DNA from: Nevskiaceae bacterium
GTDB lineage: Bacteria > Pseudomonadota > Gammaproteobacteria > Nevskiales > Nevskiaceae
Direction of reading: 5' to 3'
NCBI GenBank assembly: GCA_008012115.1
Contig: SSEB01000008.1
Coordinates: forward strand, 124,001-188,000
DNA length: 64,000 bases
The position numbers and the translations under genes are program-made. Below, in pieces: positions 8,918-17,460 of the stretch. How positions within the stretch are numbered: the first letter of the stretch is position 1; every line of letters starts with the position of its first letter. The notes beneath the pieces were generated by a model, which saw only the letters and a list, made by a program, of their open reading frames with translations, was not told where the DNA came from and ran no database searches.

Positions 8918-9525
8918 GCCTTGATCAGGCCCTCGGCCCGCAGCGCCGCCTGCACCGCCGGACGCGCGGCCACACGCGCCTGGTACTGCTGCAGTTCCGG
9001 CCAGCGCGAGGTGTCGAGCTTCACGTAGTGGCACCAGTTGAACACCGTGAACAGGTAGGCGTCGGCGACGCTGAAGCGGTCGCCGAACAGGAACTGGTGA
9101 CCGTTGAGCATCTTCACCAGCAGGTCGAAGCGCCTGCCCAGCAGTTCCACCTGCGCCGCCCGCGTCTCCGTCGGCGTGTCCGGCTTGAACAGCGGCGTGA
9201 ACTGCTTGTGCACCTCGGTGGAGATGAAATTCAGCATCGCCTGCACGCGATAACGCGGCAGCGTGCCGTTGGCCGGTGCCAGGCCGGCGTCGGGCTTGAG
9301 GTCGGCCAGGTACTGCACGATGGCAGGCCCCTCGGTCAGCACCTCGCCGTCGTCGAGCTGCAGCGCCGGGACGTAACCCTTGGGGTTGATCGCCCAGAAA
9401 TCGGCGCCGCTGGCAGTTTTCTTGGCGGCCAGATCGACCTTCTCCAGCTGCACCGGGATGCCGAGTTCCTGCGCAACGATGTGCGGCGACAGCGAGCAGG
9501 CGCCGGGCGCGTAGTAGAGCTTCAT
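8914..9525 (-). CDS. Glutathione S-transferase (beta-class, GstA-like)
   Basis: 203 residues, standard GST length. The N-terminal thioredoxin-like domain starts MKLYYAPGACSLSPHIVAQE, where Cys10 with Tyr5/Ser11 matches the beta-class active site that binds or conjugates glutathione. NPKGYVPALQLDDGEVLTEG provides the cis-Pro and the Glu/Gly contacts with glutathione. The all-helical C-terminal domain (FLFGDRFSVADAYLFTVFNW) carries the conserved N-capping box. Cytoplasmic; likely in detoxification or thiol maintenance. It is divergent from the permease gene, with 84 bp between the starts. Confidence 0.93.
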   Translation of the reverse strand: MKLYYAPGACSLSPHIVAQELGIPVQLEKVDLAAKKTASGADFWAINPKGYVPALQLDDGEVLTEGPAIVQYLADLKPDAGLAPANGTLPRYRVQAMLNFISTEVHKQFTPLFKPDTPTETRAAQVELLGRRFDLLVKMLNGHQFLFGDRFSVADAYLFTVFNWCHYVKLDTSRWPELQQYQARVAARPAVQAALRAEGLIKA

Positions 9526-9609
9526 GACGGGGGACTCCTGTGTGGTAGTTTTACGGCCGCTAGCCTGCCACATCCGTGGCGCCAGGACCGCCTGAAAGAC
9601 CGTGATCCC

Positions 9610-10632
9610 ATGACCGCAGTTCCCGACGCCGCCGTCACCCGCTCCGACCTTCTCCGCTGGCTGGGCACCGCCGCCGTGCTGCTGCTGACGATGCAGCTGC
9701 ATCTGCTGTCGGCGCTGATCGCCGCGCTGCTGGTGTACGAACTGGTCCACGTGCTGGCGGCGCGCCTGAGCCAGCGCGCCAGCGGCAGCGAACGCGCCAA
9801 GCTGGCCTCGGTGGCGCTGATCGCGACACTGGTGATCACTGCCATCACGCTGGCCGTCGGCGGCCTGGTCGGCTTCCTGCGCCACGGCAACGACAGCCTG
9901 CCGGCGCTGTTCCAGAAGCTGGCGGAAATCCTCGACGCCTCGCGCGGCCAGATGCCGGACTGGCTGCTGCAGTACGTGCCCACCGATGCCGAAGAACTGC
10001 GCAGCACGCTCACCGAGTGGCTGCGCACGCACGCCGGCGCGCTGCCGCTGGCCGGCAAGGGGGTGGCGATGGTGTTCGCGCACGTGCTGATCGGCCTGGT
10101 CATCGGCGCACTGCTGGCCCTGCGCCAGGCGGTGCCGGTGGAAGCGCGCCGCCCGGTGGCGCGGGCGGTGGCGACCAGCGCCGGCCGGCTCGGCGACGCC
10201 TTCCGCCGCGTGGTCTTCGCGCAGGCCTGGATCGCCAGCATCAACACCGTTTTCACCGCCCTGTACCTGGCGCTGGCGCTGCCCTTGCTGGGCATCCACC
10301 TGCCGCTGATCAAGACCATGATCGCGGTCACCTTCATTGCCGGCTTGATCCCGATCATCGGTAACCTGCTGTCCAACACCGTGATCGTGCTGGTCAGCCT
10401 GAGCGTGTCGCTGCCCGTGGCCATTGGCTCCCTGGTGTTCCTGATCGCCGTGCACAAGCTGGAATATTTCCTCAACGCGCGCATCATCGGCTCGCACATC
10501 CGCGCCCAGGCCTGGGAACTGCTGATCGCGATGCTGGTGATGGAGGCCCTGTTCGGCATCCCCGGCCTGATCGCCGCGCCGATCTATTACGCCTGTCTCA
10601 AGGACGAGCTGGCGGAGAAAGGACTGATCTGA
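9610..10632 (+). CDS. AI-2E family permease
   Basis: 340-residue inner-membrane protein of the AI-2E/PerM superfamily. About seven to eight hydrophobic helices are visible: two at the N-terminus (residues 15-45), one near 65-90, and a C-terminal cluster from 150 onward. The conserved C-terminal segment includes AGLIPIIGNLLSN, followed by EALFGIPGLIAAPIYYA. A hydrophilic region of about 60 residues (HGNDSLPALF to TEWLRTHAG) lies outside the membrane. Some members export autoinducer-2 or act as Na+/H+ antiporters; the substrate here is unknown. The start ATG at 9610 follows GATCCC with no strong ribosome site. Convergent with the TRIC gene, with a 6-bp gap. Confidence 0.85.
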   Translation: MTAVPDAAVTRSDLLRWLGTAAVLLLTMQLHLLSALIAALLVYELVHVLAARLSQRASGSERAKLASVALIATLVITAITLAVGGLVGFLRHGNDSLPALFQKLAEILDASRGQMPDWLLQYVPTDAEELRSTLTEWLRTHAGALPLAGKGVAMVFAHVLIGLVIGALLALRQAVPVEARRPVARAVATSAGRLGDAFRRVVFAQAWIASINTVFTALYLALALPLLGIHLPLIKTMIAVTFIAGLIPIIGNLLSNTVIVLVSLSVSLPVAIGSLVFLIAVHKLEYFLNARIIGSHIRAQAWELLIAMLVMEALFGIPGLIAAPIYYACLKDELAEKGLI

Positions 10633-10638
10633 GATTCC

Positions 10639-11274
10639 TCAGTTTTCCCCATGCCGTCCGTGATCGGCGAGACTGAACACCGGCAGCTGCAGGTTCCAGA
10701 CGATGGCGGACAGCCGCAGCCCGGCCACCACCGCCATCGATGACAGGGTGACGATCTCGCGGTCGAGTCCGTAACGGTCGAGCAGCACGAACACGGCGGC
10801 GCCGGCGATGGCGGCGGTGGCGTAGATATGGCCCTTGCGCAGGATCATCGGGATTTCCGCGCACAGCACGTCGCGCAGGACGCCACCGAACACCCCGGTC
10901 ACCGTGCCCATCACCACCACGATGACGCCGTCCACGCCCGCCTGCTGCGCGATGCGCGCGCCGGAGATGGTGAACAGCGCGAGACCGAAGGCGTCGGCCA
11001 CCAGCAGCAGACGCTCCGGCGGACGGAAGAAGCGCACGTAGACCAGCGTGAACAGCGCTGCCGCGATGGCGGCGGTGAGATAGCCGGTGTTGGCGATCCA
11101 GAACACCGGGTGACGGTCCAGCAGCAGGTCGCGCAGCGTGCCGCCGCCGATGGCGGTGACCGTGGCGATCACCACCACGCCGAGCAGGTCCAGGCTGCGA
11201 CGACCGGCGGCCAGCGCGCCGGACACGGCGCAGACCGCGACGCCGGCGTAGTCGAGTGCGTATTGAAGACTCAT
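10639..11274 (-). CDS. Trimeric intracellular cation channel family protein (UPF0126, YicG-like)
   Basis: 211 residues in two homologous halves of three helices each, plus a seventh helix. The signature glycine-rich motifs are GGGTLRDLLLDRHPVFWI in the first half and GVFGGVLRDVLCAEIPMIL in the second. Bacterial TRIC proteins form homotrimeric K+-permeable channels in the inner membrane; some YicG-type homologues are linked to glycine uptake. The C-terminal 15 residues are polar and end HGRHGEN. It is divergent from dinB, 74 bp apart. Confidence 0.9.
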   Translation of the reverse strand: MSLQYALDYAGVAVCAVSGALAAGRRSLDLLGVVVIATVTAIGGGTLRDLLLDRHPVFWIANTGYLTAAIAAALFTLVYVRFFRPPERLLLVADAFGLALFTISGARIAQQAGVDGVIVVVMGTVTGVFGGVLRDVLCAEIPMILRKGHIYATAAIAGAAVFVLLDRYGLDREIVTLSSMAVVAGLRLSAIVWNLQLPVFSLADHGRHGEN

Positions 11275-11348
11275 GCGCCACGAATCCTGTGCGGGTTGCT
11301 TGATGGCCTATTATCGGTCACCGCGATCCTCGTGCAGCGCCCGGAGCC

Positions 11349-12410
11349 ATGACCGTCCGCAAAATCGTCCACGTCGACATGGACGCCTTCTACGCCTCGG
11401 TCGAGCAGCGCGACGACCCGAAGCTGCGCGGCCGTCCCGTGGTCGTCGCCTGGCGCGGCAACCGATCCGTGGTCTGCGCGGCGTCCTATGAGGCGCGTCG
11501 CTTTGGCGTGCGTTCGGCGATGCCGGCGGTACGCGCCGAGCGCCTGTGCCCGGATGCGGTGTTCGTGCCGCCGGACTTCACGCGCTATCGCGCCGTGTCG
11601 CAGGCCACGCGCGAGATTTTCCGCCGGCACACCGACCTGGTCGAACCACTGTCGCTGGACGAGGCCTACCTCGACGTCACCGAGAACAAGACCGGCCTGC
11701 CCACCGCCACGCGCGTGGCCCGCAGCATCCGCGAGGCGATCCGCGAGGAACTGCATCTCACCGCCTCGGCCGGCGTCGCGCCCAACAAGTTCCTGGCCAA
11801 GATCGCCTCCGACTGGCGCAAGCCCGACGGCCTGTTCGTGATCCAGCCCGGCGACATCGATGCTTTCCTGCCGCCGCTGCCGGTGGGGCGCCTGCCCGGC
11901 GTCGGCAAGGTGATGGAGACCAAGCTCAAGGCGCTTGGCGTCGCCACCATCGGCGACCTGCGCGCGCTGGAGTTGCCGGCGCTGGAACAGCGCTTCGGCC
12001 GCTACGGCCGGCGACTGCACGACCTGGCGCGCGGCATCGATCACGGCGAGGTCTGCCCGGACCGCCCCACGCAATCGGTCTCCGCCGAGGACACTTTTTC
12101 CGAGGACGTGCTGCTGGGAGATCTGGCGCCCACCATCATCCGCATGGCGGAGAAAACCTGGGCGGCGGCAGCGAAGACGCCACGCACCGGCCGCACCGTG
12201 GTGCTGAAGCTCAAGACCGCGGATTTCCGCATCCTCACGCGCAGCCACACGCCGCCTTCGCCACCCGCCTCCTGCGAAGAGTTGACGCGAATCGCGCTGT
12301 CCCTGCTCGAGCGTGTCGGCGAAGCCCCTCAGCAGCGCTTCCGGCTGGTGGGCGTAGGGCTGAGCAATTTCCGAGAGGCCGGCGAAGCGCAGACGGCCTT
12401 GTTCAACTGA
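11349..12410 (+). CDS. dinB: DNA polymerase IV
   Basis: 353-residue Y-family translesion polymerase. Catalytic carboxylates are visible at D10 (IVHVDMDAFYASVEQ) and D104/E105 (SLDEAYLDVT). The steric-gate region FYASVE, the helix-hairpin-helix LPGVGKVMETKLKALGV (thumb) and the little-finger domain are all present. The protein is full length, but the C-terminal beta-clamp peptide is not obvious: it ends EAGEAQTALFN, where QTALF is a plausible clamp-binding motif. I see no canonical CTG-N10-CAG LexA box in the 74-bp upstream gap. The stop overlaps the convergent mgtA stop by 8 bp. Confidence 0.95.
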   Translation: MTVRKIVHVDMDAFYASVEQRDDPKLRGRPVVVAWRGNRSVVCAASYEARRFGVRSAMPAVRAERLCPDAVFVPPDFTRYRAVSQATREIFRRHTDLVEPLSLDEAYLDVTENKTGLPTATRVARSIREAIREELHLTASAGVAPNKFLAKIASDWRKPDGLFVIQPGDIDAFLPPLPVGRLPGVGKVMETKLKALGVATIGDLRALELPALEQRFGRYGRRLHDLARGIDHGEVCPDRPTQSVSAEDTFSEDVLLGDLAPTIIRMAEKTWAAAAKTPRTGRTVVLKLKTADFRILTRSHTPPSPPASCEELTRIALSLLERVGEAPQQRFRLVGVGLSNFREAGEAQTALFN

Positions 12411-15168
12411 ACCCGTATTTTCGGACGAACCAGACCTTGACCGACTGCGTCAGCAACGCGTAAGCCGCAAGCATCGCCAGCAGCCATCCGAAGTATTCGG
12501 CCGGCAGCGCCTTCAGACCCGCAGCCCCGGCGATCGGCGAAAACGGAATGTAGAGGCCGATCGCCATCACCAGTGCGGTCATCACCAGCAGCGGCCAGGC
12601 CGCACGGCTTTGCAGGAATGGAATCTTCTGCGTGCGGATGATGTGCACGATCAGGGTCTGCGACAGCAGGCCCTCGACGAACCAGCCCGACTGGAACAGG
12701 CCCTGCTCCGCCTGGGTCTGCGCCCCGAACCACCACCACATCAGGCCGAAGGTGGCGTAATCGAAGATCGAACTGATCGGCCCGATGAACAGCATGAATC
12801 GCGCCAGGCTGCCGATCTCCCACTTGCGCGGTCTGTCGGTGTATTCGCGGTCGACGTCGTCGAACGGAATCGCGGTCTGCGAGATGTCGTACAGCAGGTT
12901 CTGAATCAGGATCTGCAGCGGCAGCATCGGCAGGAAAGGCAGGAAGATGCTGGCGCCGACGACGCTGAACATGTTGCCGAAGTTGGAGCTGGCCGCCATC
13001 TTGATGTACTTGGTGATGTTGCCGAAGGTCTTGCGGCCCTCGATCACACCCTCCTCCAGAACCGTCAGGCTCTTTTCCAGCAGGATCAGGTCGGCCGATT
13101 CCTTGGCGATGTCCACCGCCGAATCGACCGAGATGCCGATGTCGGCGGTACGCAGCGCCGGCGAGTCGTTGATGCCGTCGCCGAGAAAGCCGACGACGTG
13201 GCCGCGGCTCTGCAGCGCACGCACGATGCGCTCCTTCTGCGCCGGAGAAAGCTTCGCGAACACGCTGCTGGCGTCGGCAAGCGCGGCAAGTTCGTGATCG
13301 CCGAGGGCATCAATTTCGCTGCCGAGCACGATCTGTTCGGTATCGAGCCCGACATCGCGGCAGACCTTGCGGGTCACGGTTTCGTTGTCGCCGGTGAGAA
13401 TCTTGACGCGCACGCCATGGTCCCGCAGCGCCTTTAGCGCCGGCTCGGCGGAATCCTTCGGCGGATCAAGGAAAGCGATGAATCCCAGCAGCGTCAGCTC
13501 GCTCTCGTCCTGCACGCCGTAGGTTTTCTGCGAGCCCGGCGTTTCCCTGTAGGCGACGGCGATCACGCGCAGGCCGTCCTCGTTGTACGAGCGCCGCAGT
13601 TCGTCGATGCGCTGACGGATCTCTTCGCTGATCGGCAGGTTCTGCCCCATCAGGCGCACGCTGGTGCAGATCGCCAGCATCTCCTCGACCGCGCCCTTGC
13701 AGATCAGTTCGTTGTGATCGCCGCTCTCGTTGACCACCACCGTCATCCGCCGCCGCACGAAATCGAACGGAATTTCATCGACCAGCCGGTAGACTCCCGG
13801 AATCTGGTTGGCGTGCGCCACCTCGACATGGCTCAGCACCGCAGCATCCAGCAGATTCTTCAGCCCGGTCTGGTAGTAGCTGTTGAGGTAGGCATGCTTG
13901 ATCACGTCATCACTGGCGTTGCCGAAAGCGTCGACGTGCTTCTCCAGCGCCACCTTGTCGCGCGTCAGCGTGCCGGTCTTGTCGGTACACAGCACGTCCA
14001 TCGCGCCGAAGTTCTGGATCGCGTTGAGCCGCTTGACGATGACCTTGCGCCGGGACATCGCCACCGCACCCTTGGCCAGCGTGCCGGTAACGATCATCGG
14101 CAGCATTTCCGGTGTCAGGCCGACCGCCACGGCGATCGCGAACAGGAAGGCCTCGGTCCAGTCGCTCCTGGCGACGCCGTTGATCACGAATACCAGCGGC
14201 ACCATCACCAGCATGAAGCGGATCAGCAGCCAGCTCACGCGGTGGATGCCCTTGTCGAATTCGGTCGGCTCGCGGTGGCCGACGATCAGCTTGCTGAACT
14301 GGCCCAGGTAGGTGCGCCGCGCGGTGGCGATCACCACCGCGGTTGCGGTGCCGCTGACGACATTGCTGCCCATGAAGCAGACGTTGGGCAGGTCGAGCGG
14401 GCTGGCGGGCACAGCCGCCGGAACATCGGCGGTCTTCTCCACCGGGAAGGACTCGCCGGTCAGCGCCGCCTGGCTGATGAACAGGTCCTTGGCGCTCAGC
14501 AATCGCAGGTCGGCCGGAATCATGTCGCCGGCAGACAACCGCACGATGTCGCCCAGGACCAGCTCGCGTAGCGGAATCTCGCTGAAACCGCCGGAGCGCG
14601 CATGCATCGCGATACCGACCTTCTCGGCATATTCCTCGGCGCGCAGGTGTTCCTGGTGAATGCGCCGCACGCTGACCTTGGTGCTGACCATCGCCTGCAG
14701 GCGCTCCGCCGCCCGGTTGGAGCGGTATTCCTGCACGAAACGCAGCATCGAACTGAGGCCCACCATGACCGACAGGATGGTTGTCGCCTTGAGATCGTGC
14801 GTCGCGTAAGAGATGCCGGCCAGCACGATCAGCAGGATGTTGAACGGATTGTTGAAGGCGCGCAGCAGCTGCCGCGGCCAGCCGGCGTGCTCCTCGTGCG
14901 CGACCTCGTTGGGACCAAAACCCTGCAAGCGGCTCGCGGCCTCCTGCGTGGTCAGGCCGGCCGCAGTCGTCCAGACGCTGGCCAGGCAGTCCTCGGGCGC
15001 TTGCATCGCGCGCGTGATCATGCTCGTCGGCTGTTCCGGCGTCTTGTCCAGATGCGCCAGGCTGCGGTTGAGGTAGCGCAGCGCCTTGCGGCGCCGTCCG
15101 GCGCGGGTGGCCCACAGCCATTCCGGCAGTGCGTCGGCGAAGTCGGATATCCAGGTGGTCTTACTCAT
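12403..15168 (-). CDS. mgtA: Magnesium-importing P-type ATPase (MgtA/MgtB)
   Basis: 921 residues, matching P3B-type Mg2+ transporters. The phosphorylation motif DKTGT is at 396-400, TGES at about 238-241, and the hinge GDGINDSPAL and KILTGDNE are intact. The M4 segment AVAVGLTPEMLPMIVTG and the C-terminal six-helix block are present. The N-terminus (residues 1-60) is longer and basic. It would import Mg2+ from the periplasm using ATP when external Mg2+ is low. It is last in the operon after a small membrane protein and MgtC (22 bp from mgtC), behind a long leader. Convergent with dinB. Confidence 0.94.
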   Translation of the reverse strand: MSKTTWISDFADALPEWLWATRAGRRRKALRYLNRSLAHLDKTPEQPTSMITRAMQAPEDCLASVWTTAAGLTTQEAASRLQGFGPNEVAHEEHAGWPRQLLRAFNNPFNILLIVLAGISYATHDLKATTILSVMVGLSSMLRFVQEYRSNRAAERLQAMVSTKVSVRRIHQEHLRAEEYAEKVGIAMHARSGGFSEIPLRELVLGDIVRLSAGDMIPADLRLLSAKDLFISQAALTGESFPVEKTADVPAAVPASPLDLPNVCFMGSNVVSGTATAVVIATARRTYLGQFSKLIVGHREPTEFDKGIHRVSWLLIRFMLVMVPLVFVINGVARSDWTEAFLFAIAVAVGLTPEMLPMIVTGTLAKGAVAMSRRKVIVKRLNAIQNFGAMDVLCTDKTGTLTRDKVALEKHVDAFGNASDDVIKHAYLNSYYQTGLKNLLDAAVLSHVEVAHANQIPGVYRLVDEIPFDFVRRRMTVVVNESGDHNELICKGAVEEMLAICTSVRLMGQNLPISEEIRQRIDELRRSYNEDGLRVIAVAYRETPGSQKTYGVQDESELTLLGFIAFLDPPKDSAEPALKALRDHGVRVKILTGDNETVTRKVCRDVGLDTEQIVLGSEIDALGDHELAALADASSVFAKLSPAQKERIVRALQSRGHVVGFLGDGINDSPALRTADIGISVDSAVDIAKESADLILLEKSLTVLEEGVIEGRKTFGNITKYIKMAASSNFGNMFSVVGASIFLPFLPMLPLQILIQNLLYDISQTAIPFDDVDREYTDRPRKWEIGSLARFMLFIGPISSIFDYATFGLMWWWFGAQTQAEQGLFQSGWFVEGLLSQTLIVHIIRTQKIPFLQSRAAWPLLVMTALVMAIGLYIPFSPIAGAAGLKALPAEYFGWLLAMLAAYALLTQSVKVWFVRKYGFS

Positions 15169-15189
15169 GGGTGATCTCCTGCGCGGGGC

Positions 15190-15894
15190 TCAGGCCGCGT
15201 GATCGTGAAGTTTCCAGGCGATGGCGCTGGTGCCCTGCTCAAGGCTCAGGCGGCTGACGATGCGTTCGATCTGGCGATCGGCACGGCCGGAGGTCACCAC
15301 CTCCGCCGCGATCCGGATCTTCGGTGCACCCTCCACCGTTTCGCGCTGCAGCGAACGCAACAGCATCGTTTCGCTGGACGCCTCTTGCAGCAGCGAGTTG
15401 CGAATATGGCTTTCGGCGCGGTCTCGGCAGGTGACCTCGATCAGGTAGCAGACCTCGACCTCGCTGCCCTGCCCGGCCGGCTGCCGGTTGATCAGTTGCG
15501 CCAGCGGCCGCAATAGCACGTTCGCCAGCAGCACCACCGTCGCGGCCATCAACGCCGGATACAGGTGACCAAGTCCGGCCAACGAGCCAATCGCCGCCGA
15601 GCACCACAGCGTGGCGGCGGTATTGAGCCCGCGGACATTGAATCCTTCCTTGAGAATGATGCCGCCGCCGAGGAAGCCGATGCCGGACACCACCTGCGCG
15701 GCGACACGCGTCGGATCGACGCCGCCGTGCGCATCGGACAGCCCTGACAGCGCGCAGAACGCCGCCGCGCCGACCGCGACCAGCGCGTTGGTGCGCAGGC
15801 CGGCGAGGCGCTGGCGCCATTGCCGCTCCAGTCCGATCGCGGTACCGAGCAGCAGCGCCACGACGATCTGCGAGAGAAACATCATCGAGGTCAT
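15190..15894 (-). CDS. mgtC: MgtC/SapB family protein
   Basis: 234 residues: an N-terminal membrane domain of about five helices with the conserved GLERQWRQRLAGLRTNALVAVGAA and SGIGFLGGGIILKEGFNVRGLNTAAT, then a cytoplasmic ACT-like C-terminal domain (about 150-234). MgtC in Salmonella helps survival at low Mg2+ and modulates the F1Fo ATPase. The ATG at 15894 is 8 bases after GAGGAG; a GTG at 15897 is less well spaced. The GAGGAG itself overlaps the TGA stop (15907-15909) of the preceding small gene, which implies translational coupling. Directly upstream of mgtA. Confidence 0.92.
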   Translation of the reverse strand: MTSMMFLSQIVVALLLGTAIGLERQWRQRLAGLRTNALVAVGAAAFCALSGLSDAHGGVDPTRVAAQVVSGIGFLGGGIILKEGFNVRGLNTAATLWCSAAIGSLAGLGHLYPALMAATVVLLANVLLRPLAQLINRQPAGQGSEVEVCYLIEVTCRDRAESHIRNSLLQEASSETMLLRSLQRETVEGAPKIRIAAEVVTSGRADRQIERIVSRLSLEQGTSAIAWKLHDHAA

Positions 15895-15906
15895 CACCGG
15901 GGCTCC

Positions 15907-16062
15907 TCAGTGCAGCGCGTCGGCCAACCGGCACAGCAACAGCGCCGCGCCGAGCAGGCCGGATTCGATGGCCACGGCCAGCAGGTAGTTCGGCTGCAAA
16001 CGCCGCGCCTTTACGGTGGCCGGCATGCGGCGGTCGATGCTGATCGTGTTGCTGTATTCCAC
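15907..16062 (-). CDS. Small single-span membrane protein at the head of the mgtC-mgtA operon
   Basis: 51 codons from GTG 16062 to TGA 15907. The start is preceded by GGGAGAAG at the right distance. The product has a basic N-terminal half (DRRMPATVKARRLQPN) and one hydrophobic segment, NYLLAVAIESGLLGAALLLC, followed by RLADALH. I do not recognise the family. Small membrane proteins that tune MgtA or MgtC turnover (MgtS, MgtR) exist in enterobacteria, and the position here suggests a similar role, but that is inference from context only. Its stop is embedded in the mgtC ribosome-binding site. Confidence 0.55.
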   Translation of the reverse strand: MEYSNTISIDRRMPATVKARRLQPNYLLAVAIESGLLGAALLLCRLADALH

Positions 16063-16343
16063 GGTTCTTCTCCCGATCGGCGCGCGCGGCGTCGCTGAGC
16101 CGCCGGAGACGGACGCCGGGCAAAGGCGGTCCGGTCGCGGCGGCGACTGTTAATGCAGTGAGCGGAGAAGAGAGCCGGCCTGAGGATGGCCGGATGAAGC
16201 TTCAAGCGCCTGACTGCCGTCACACCGTTCCGTGTGGCGGCCCAGGCAACTCGCGGGGCGAGCGGACGAGCGCGGTCGGAACGGCTAGGTTGATCGACTA
16301 CTACTGTCCAACTAAAGTGCCCTCGGCTGTTGAAAACGCGCGC
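16063..16343 (-). promoter_or_regulatory. Long structured 5' leader of the mgt operon
   Basis: About 275 nt lie between the predicted transcript start (near 16337) and the first gene of the magnesium operon. Two clear hairpins are present: a 10-bp stem with one mismatch (16216-16225 with 16232-16241) and a 6-bp GC stem (16175-16180 with 16188-16193). Enterobacterial mgtA and mgtCBR mRNAs carry Mg2+- or translation-responsive leaders of similar length. No M-box consensus is recognised here, so the mechanism is open. I see no convincing coding region in this stretch. Confidence 0.45.
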
Positions 16344-16372
16344 ACTGTATGCCCCGTTTTTAAGGCCGTCAA
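16344..16372 (-). promoter_or_regulatory. Promoter of the mgt operon
   Basis: On the minus strand TTGACG (16367-16372), a 17-bp spacer, and TACAGT (16344-16349), a near-consensus sigma70 promoter. It is directed toward the small membrane protein, mgtC and mgtA. The sequence just upstream (16373-16400) is A/T-rich, as expected for an UP-type region. Confidence 0.65.
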
Positions 16373-16404
16373 TACTTTTTCGTAAAATAATTTCAAATAT
16401 TCCA

Positions 16405-16423
16405 TATCCCCTCCCCCAGGATA
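16405..16423. promoter_or_regulatory. Candidate CsoR/FrmR-family operator
   Basis: TATCC (16405-16409), nine bases almost entirely C, and GGATA (16419-16423) form an inverted repeat around a C-tract. This is the layout of operators bound by the CsoR/RcnR/FrmR repressor family. It lies 28 bp before the start of a gene for such a repressor, so autoregulation is likely, and about 33 bp from the mgt -35 box. Confidence 0.5.
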
Positions 16424-16451
16424 CCTTCAAGGCACCGCGGAACGACGATCC

Positions 16452-16712
16452 ATGCACCACTTTCCCGAGATACTGAAAAGGCTGAAGCGCGCTCATGGCC
16501 ACCTCGATTCGATCATCGAGATGCTGGAGGCCGGACGGCCCTGCATGGACGTCGCACAGCAGTTGCAGGCCGTCGAAAAAGCCATCGACAACGCCAAAAA
16601 GGCGCTGATTCACGAACATCTGGATCACTGCCTGGAGGATGCGACGCGGAAGCTTCCCGCCGAGACCCGCCGGCTGCTGAAGGAATTCGAGGCGGTGACG
16701 AAATATCTCTGA
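16452..16712 (+). CDS. Metal-sensing transcriptional repressor (CsoR/RcnR/FrmR family)
   Basis: 86 residues, an all-alpha four-helix-bundle repressor (DUF156). The pattern RLKRAHGHLDSIIEML followed by C31, H56 and C60 reproduces the Cys-25-His-4-Cys spacing of the Cu(I) site in CsoR. The central ARAIDNAKKALIHEH-like helix is also typical (here QAVEKAIDNAKKALIHEHLD). Such proteins bind DNA as tetramers and let go on binding a metal or aldehyde. The cognate effector cannot be assigned; no copper or formaldehyde gene is adjacent. It is divergent from the mgt operon, and a candidate operator lies in the gap. Confidence 0.85.
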   Translation: MHHFPEILKRLKRAHGHLDSIIEMLEAGRPCMDVAQQLQAVEKAIDNAKKALIHEHLDHCLEDATRKLPAETRRLLKEFEAVTKYL

Positions 16713-16811
16713 TGCAGACGGGATCGGGCTTGTCTCCGTCTTGTTGTCACCTTGCCTTCACGCCGACAGAATGACCGTTGCATAACGATCCAGACGTCGA
16801 GGGCTCAATAC

Positions 16812-17360
16812 ATGGTGGGTCTGTTCAAGATGCTGTGGGTCTGGCTGACCTACCGCCGTCGCGGCCGTTTGGGCCTTGCCGACAGCGGCGAACTCGCAGG
16901 CCGCGTCATGCCCTGGGACCTCGACGTCAACCTGCACATGAACAACGGCCGCTATTTCGCCATGGCCGACATGGGCCGCTACGACTGGTGGCTGCGCAGC
17001 GGTCTCTGGCGCCAGGTGCGGGCACGCGGCTGGCATCCGGTGGCCGGCGACAGCAATGCGCGCTACAGCGGCTCGCTGCTCACATTCCAGCGTTACCGGC
17101 TGCGCACGCGGCTGCTGGGCTGGAACGAAAAATGGTTCTTCGCTGAGCAGCGCTTCGTACGCCACGGCCACGTGATGTGCACAGTGCTGGTCCGCTACCT
17201 GTTCATGGACACCGCCGGCGCGCCGCGCACCACCGCCGAGGTGCTGGCCTTGATCGGCGCCTCGTCCGCCTCGCCGACGTTGCCCGACTACGCCACGACC
17301 TGGGCCCGCGCCCAGGACACACTGAGCGCCACACTGCGGGCCGAGCGCGCGCCACCCTAG
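16812..17360 (+). CDS. Acyl-CoA thioesterase-like protein (hotdog fold, THEM6-like)
   Basis: 182 residues from ATG 16812; an in-frame start at 16752 would add 20 residues without obvious merit. The core DLDVNLHMNNGRYFAMADMGRYDW is the characteristic motif of 4HBT-type thioesterases, with the catalytic Asp and the Asn/His helix start. FFAEQRFVRHGHVMCTVLVRYLFMD gives the hotdog strands. Proteins of this type hydrolyse or bind acyl-CoAs; the acyl chain is unknown. The first 20 residues (MVGLFKMLWVWLTYRRRGRL) could anchor it to the membrane, as in THEM6. Confidence 0.75.
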   Translation: MVGLFKMLWVWLTYRRRGRLGLADSGELAGRVMPWDLDVNLHMNNGRYFAMADMGRYDWWLRSGLWRQVRARGWHPVAGDSNARYSGSLLTFQRYRLRTRLLGWNEKWFFAEQRFVRHGHVMCTVLVRYLFMDTAGAPRTTAEVLALIGASSASPTLPDYATTWARAQDTLSATLRAERAPP

Positions 17361-17460
17361 GCAGGCTGTCCGCTGCAGCCCCCTTGCCTGGCCGGCGCAG
17401 CCCTTGCCGGCCCCGTGGCCATGCGGGAGATTGGACGCCATAACGAATAAGGGGGAGTCC

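Noticed and set aside
11275..11348. Possible LexA box upstream of dinB
   Set aside because: CTG is present but no CAG follows at the required 10-base distance.
16373..16404. A/T-rich island upstream of the CsoR-type gene as a possible seventh dyad element
   Set aside because: No terminal repeats flank it; it fits an ordinary promoter region.
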